NCBI GenBank assembly: GCA_024693415.1
Contig: JAILKX010000209.1
Coordinates: 1-9,407, forward strand
Reading direction: 5' to 3'
Length of the DNA stretch: 9,407 nucleotides
Origin: Bacilli bacterium
GTDB lineage: Bacteria > Bacillota_I > Bacilli_A > RFN20 > CAG-826
Part shown: piece by piece, positions 7,152 through 9,407 of the stretch
Numbering within the stretch: the stretch's first letter is position 1
Layout: each line of letters starts with the position of its first letter
The notes under the pieces: model-generated
What the model was told of the DNA's origin: nothing
Databases searched by the model: none
What the model saw: the letters and a program-made list of their open reading frames with translations, nothing else
Made by a program: the position numbers and the translations under genes

Positions 7152-7161
7152 TGTACGGAAA
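7139..7161. promoter_or_regulatory. Operator-like perfect inverted repeat over the -10 box
   Basis: TTTCCGT (7139-7145) and its exact complement ACGGAAA (7155-7161) flank nine bases that contain nearly the whole -10 element TAGAAT (7146-7151). The left arm lies upstream of the predicted transcription start, so it cannot act as an mRNA hairpin. A dimeric repressor binding here would block RNA polymerase. The regulator is not identified in the window. Confidence 0.5.
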
Positions 7162-7172
7162 GAGGAACAACC

Positions 7173-7409
7173 ATGGTTTCATATAAACTCTCATTCTCAT
7201 ACCCCGATGGCCACGTTGAGGATATCGACGACATCTTCGTCTCCCTCGACCGCGCGGCCGAATACGGCGACGGACTGCTGAACCAGGTCATGGCGACCGA
7301 GCGCCTGAAGCGCGCCGGCATGAGCTACCATGCGAAATCGGCGTATTACATGGTCTATGAGTGCGATGGCAAGACGACCGAGCTCGTCTACGACAGCAGG
7401 GAAGACTGA
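7173..7409 (+). CDS. Small conserved-looking hypothetical protein (78 residues)
   Basis: I do not recognise this protein. It has no signal peptide, membrane segment or metal-binding motif, so it is probably cytoplasmic. The sequence reads as a beta hairpin (residues about 3-10 with a PDG turn, then DIDDIFVSLD), a helix from about residue 26 to 48 (AAEYGDGLLNQVMATERLK), and two strands at the end (AYYMVYECDG, TTELVYDS). It is acidic with an acidic tail. That it is a real gene is supported by a good promoter (7123-7151), an AGAGGA ribosome site at 7161-7166, the codon use of its neighbours, and a terminator (7431-7455) just after its TGA stop. It forms its own transcription unit. The inverted repeat over its promoter suggests regulated expression. 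No function is proposed. Confidence 0.8.
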   Translation: MVSYKLSFSYPDGHVEDIDDIFVSLDRAAEYGDGLLNQVMATERLKRAGMSYHAKSAYYMVYECDGKTTELVYDSRED

Positions 7410-7430
7410 AGCAAAGGATATCGCTTAGCG

Positions 7431-7455
7431 ACCCGCCTTATTTGGCGGGTTTTTT
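7431..7455 (+). terminator. Rho-independent terminator of the 78-residue gene
   Basis: A perfect 7-bp stem pairs ACCCGCC (7431-7437) with GGCGGGT (7444-7450) around the loop TTATTT, followed directly by a T run to 7455. It lies 21 bp after the TGA stop and isolates the gene from the phosphatase promoter downstream. Confidence 0.88.
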
Positions 7456-7471
7456 AAATGGAGCTTAAATT

Positions 7472-7502
7472 TTTACAACGAACCTTAAACATTCTTTATA
7501 AT
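7472..7502 (+). promoter_or_regulatory. Promoter of the metallophosphatase lipoprotein gene
   Basis: A perfect -10 TATAAT (7497-7502) lies 25 bases before ATG 7527 in an AT-rich stretch that contrasts with the GC-rich genes. The best -35 candidate is TTTACA (7472-7477, five of six bases), but the 19-bp spacer is longer than ideal. The predicted leader of about 18 bases contains AGGAAA (7514-7519), seven bases from the start codon. Confidence 0.62.
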
Positions 7503-7526
7503 ATGCTCACTCTAGGAAACCGAACG

Positions 7527-9404
7527 ATGAGCAAGACGAAGCACCTATTCCTCTTCAGCGCTATGCTGACCCTTTCTTTGGCCTCCTGCGGCGGAAGCGA
7601 TTCCTCTTCCGGCACGATGACCCCGCCCAGCGACGCGATCGAAAACTCCTTCGCGGAAAACGACGGCGTCATATCCGCGGACAAGGATTTCTATAAGGTC
7701 CTAAATCTCGCGTCGGGGCAGCGCTATCTGATCGGCCACCTCGAAGGAGCGACCCTGCATGCGCTAACATGCAGCGGCAAGGGCAGCGCCCTCACCTATG
7801 CCGAGAAATCGGGCGGAGGCAGCACCAGCACGCGCTCAAGCTCGTTCCAAATCGATGGGCTGAGCCTCAGCATCAACCCCGACGGCACCCTCGTTTTCGC
7901 CGAGCAATCCCAAAAAGCCTCATCCGGCAGCCCGAATTCCTCAATGGATTCGCTCCCCCCGTCTTCTGTCTCCTGGGAAACGGGCGGAACCCCGTTATAT
8001 GGGCCTCCGCCGACCGCGAAAGGCGAATGGATCTATTCCGATGGCCTGCTGTCTTTCGTGACGGCCGACGCGACCAAATACATCAGATACGGCAACGGAT
8101 TCTACAGCGCGACCGACGACAAGCAATACGCCACCGCCTTGACGATCTATACCGATGGCGAAAGCCAATCGAAGGCCATCTCCGCGCAGATGCAGCCTAA
8201 CGCCTACGTCGATTCATCCTCTTTTGCCGCCCCGACCTATACCCTAGGCCTAAAGGAAGGCGTCAGCGCAAATAGCGTCGCCTGGAATATCGATGGCGCC
8301 GTCACCGAGAACGCCTCCCTCAGCTACACCCCGAGCGAATTATCCGATAAGGGGTGCGGCGTTTTCCCGATTTCCGCAACCGTGTCAGGGCGCGACGAAG
8401 CGGGATATTACTACCGTGAAACCTCTTATACGGTGAACCTCATCGTCGCTTCCGGCGTCATCCCCAATAGCCTATTGACCTTCTCCGACGTCCATGAGGA
8501 ATTCTCCCTCATCGGCGAGGCGATCGAGGAGGTGATGGGCGAAAACGGAGGCAGGATCCCTTCGCTTATCGTCGCCACCGGCGACTGGGTGAACGGGGCG
8601 ACCCCGGAAGACGAAGTCCTAAGAAGCGTCTACCTCCCCCAAATCAAGGGGCAGATAGGAGGGATCGACGCGGTATATGTCGCGGGGAACCACGAATCCT
8701 ATCTCTCCGTCGCGACCGCGAGCGTCGAGGCGAACCTTGGAGCCGATGAAACCAATCTCGACGGCATCGGCGTGATCTTCGATTCGAATAGCGCCGCCGC
8801 GAAAGCCAACGGCAAATCGAGCCTTTCCGCTTCGGGCCTCATCGTCTACGGCATCAACTATTTCTCGATCGAAGAGCAGCTTGAGGACGGGACCTATACC
8901 CATTCCTATGCCCCGGTCATCGAAGAGCTTAAGGATTATCTCGAAAGCATCAAATCGAGCTATGCCGGGGAATTGATCCTCATTTCCTCGCATTCTGGCC
9001 TCCACGCCTTAGGCGTCGATCCCCATAGCGACGTAACAGACCCCTTCGGCGGCAACTCCGCCTATAACATCGACCAGTCGAACGCCCTCGCGGATCTCCT
9101 GAACGAATATGCCGAAAACTATGGGATGAATTTCTCCTTCTTATTCGGCCATAACCATTCCAAAGGCGAGACCGAGTTCGTCATCGCCCCCGGCGAAAGG
9201 ATCTATGCGACCGAAAGCTTTGCGGATAAGCGGGTCGTGAATGAGAAGATCGAGTTCTCCTATGGCCATGCCGGCTATCTGTCCACCGAGATCGGCTCCG
9301 CGAGCGCCCATTATTCCTTTTTGGATTGGGATGATGCCTCCTATCGCCTCATCTTCAAAGAGCTCGGCGGGGCGACCATCACGACTTTGATCGCGAAAAG
9401 ATAG
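7527..9404 (+). CDS. Lipoprotein with C-terminal calcineurin-like metallophosphatase domain
   Basis: Predicted surface lipoprotein of 625 residues. ATG 7527 is chosen because it starts a clean lipoprotein signal (MSKTKHLFLFSAML...) with lipobox LASC and lipid-bearing Cys21, and has AGGAAA at 7514-7519. An in-frame ATG at 7458 would run through the -10 box and spoil the signal peptide. A Ser/Gly-rich stretch follows the Cys. Residues about 40-230 form a region I do not recognise, and about 237-310 look like an Ig/PKD-type beta domain. The phosphatase domain begins near residue 315 and has all the expected metal ligands: FSDVH (Asp321, His323), GDWVN (Asp353), GNHE (Asn388, His389), SSH (His489) and GHNH (His542, His544). 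It should be an active two-metal phosphoesterase outside the membrane; the substrate (phosphomonoester, phosphodiester or nucleotide) cannot be told from sequence. The stop is TAG. It has its own promoter, and no downstream partner is visible because the window ends three bases later. Confidence 0.88.
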   Translation: MSKTKHLFLFSAMLTLSLASCGGSDSSSGTMTPPSDAIENSFAENDGVISADKDFYKVLNLASGQRYLIGHLEGATLHALTCSGKGSALTYAEKSGGGSTSTRSSSFQIDGLSLSINPDGTLVFAEQSQKASSGSPNSSMDSLPPSSVSWETGGTPLYGPPPTAKGEWIYSDGLLSFVTADATKYIRYGNGFYSATDDKQYATALTIYTDGESQSKAISAQMQPNAYVDSSSFAAPTYTLGLKEGVSANSVAWNIDGAVTENASLSYTPSELSDKGCGVFPISATVSGRDEAGYYYRETSYTVNLIVASGVIPNSLLTFSDVHEEFSLIGEAIEEVMGENGGRIPSLIVATGDWVNGATPEDEVLRSVYLPQIKGQIGGIDAVYVAGNHESYLSVATASVEANLGADETNLDGIGVIFDSNSAAAKANGKSSLSASGLIVYGINYFSIEEQLEDGTYTHSYAPVIEELKDYLESIKSSYAGELILISSHSGLHALGVDPHSDVTDPFGGNSAYNIDQSNALADLLNEYAENYGMNFSFLFGHNHSKGETEFVIAPGERIYATESFADKRVVNEKIEFSYGHAGYLSTEIGSASAHYSFLDWDDASYRLIFKELGGATITTLIAKR

Positions 9405-9407
9405 GGC

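Noticed and set aside
1..9407. Alternative genetic code (TGA as tryptophan), considered because the lineage could be near wall-less bacteria
   Set aside because: TGA is the natural stop of three genes here, two of them followed by a terminator, and TGG is used for tryptophan throughout.

Overview
The window is a GC-rich bacterial chromosome segment with tightly packed genes. Lipobox signal peptides, GH16/GH3 glucan enzymes of the type common in Bacillota, purine-rich ribosome binding sites and U-tailed hairpin terminators all suggest a GC-rich member of the Bacillota (or a related bacillus-like lineage), plausibly from a gut or rumen plant-fibre niche. That placement is inference; there is no rRNA or other marker here. 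TGA, TAA and TAG all end genes and tryptophan is encoded by TGG, so the code is standard.

Layout. (1) Positions 1-4894: a two-gene + strand operon for mixed-linkage beta-glucan breakdown. It holds a surface lipoprotein GH16 licheninase, cut by the left window edge, with two related C-terminal beta-rich modules. After 28 bp comes a 995-residue GH3 beta-glucosidase with reversed domain order and a membrane segment at each end. A terminator follows at 4920-4953. (2) Positions 5052-5783: an MgtC/SapB-family membrane protein on the + strand. Its -10 box sits so close to the start codon that the mRNA looks leaderless. (3) A terminator at 5782-5810, usable from both sides, separates it from a convergent HI0933-family FAD flavoprotein on the - strand (5841-7049). 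(4) A divergent promoter region (7050-7172) drives a 78-residue orphan protein on the + strand. A perfect inverted repeat straddles its -10 box. (5) After another terminator (7431-7455), a new promoter drives a metallophosphatase lipoprotein (7527-9404).

How the parts fit. The licheninase would cut beta-1,3-1,4-glucan at the cell surface. The membrane-held GH3 enzyme would trim the released oligosaccharides outside the membrane, leaving glucose or short sugars for import by transporters not in this window. The other four genes appear to be separate single-gene transcription units without an evident shared pathway. No tRNA, rRNA, CRISPR array, insertion sequence or phage gene was seen. No intergenic stretch exceeds about 160 bases.

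The points most worth a second look are the unassigned tandem modules on the licheninase, the doubly anchored reversed GH3, the leaderless MgtC-family transcript, the operator-like palindrome over the orphan gene's promoter, and the unrecognised N-terminal half of the phosphatase lipoprotein.
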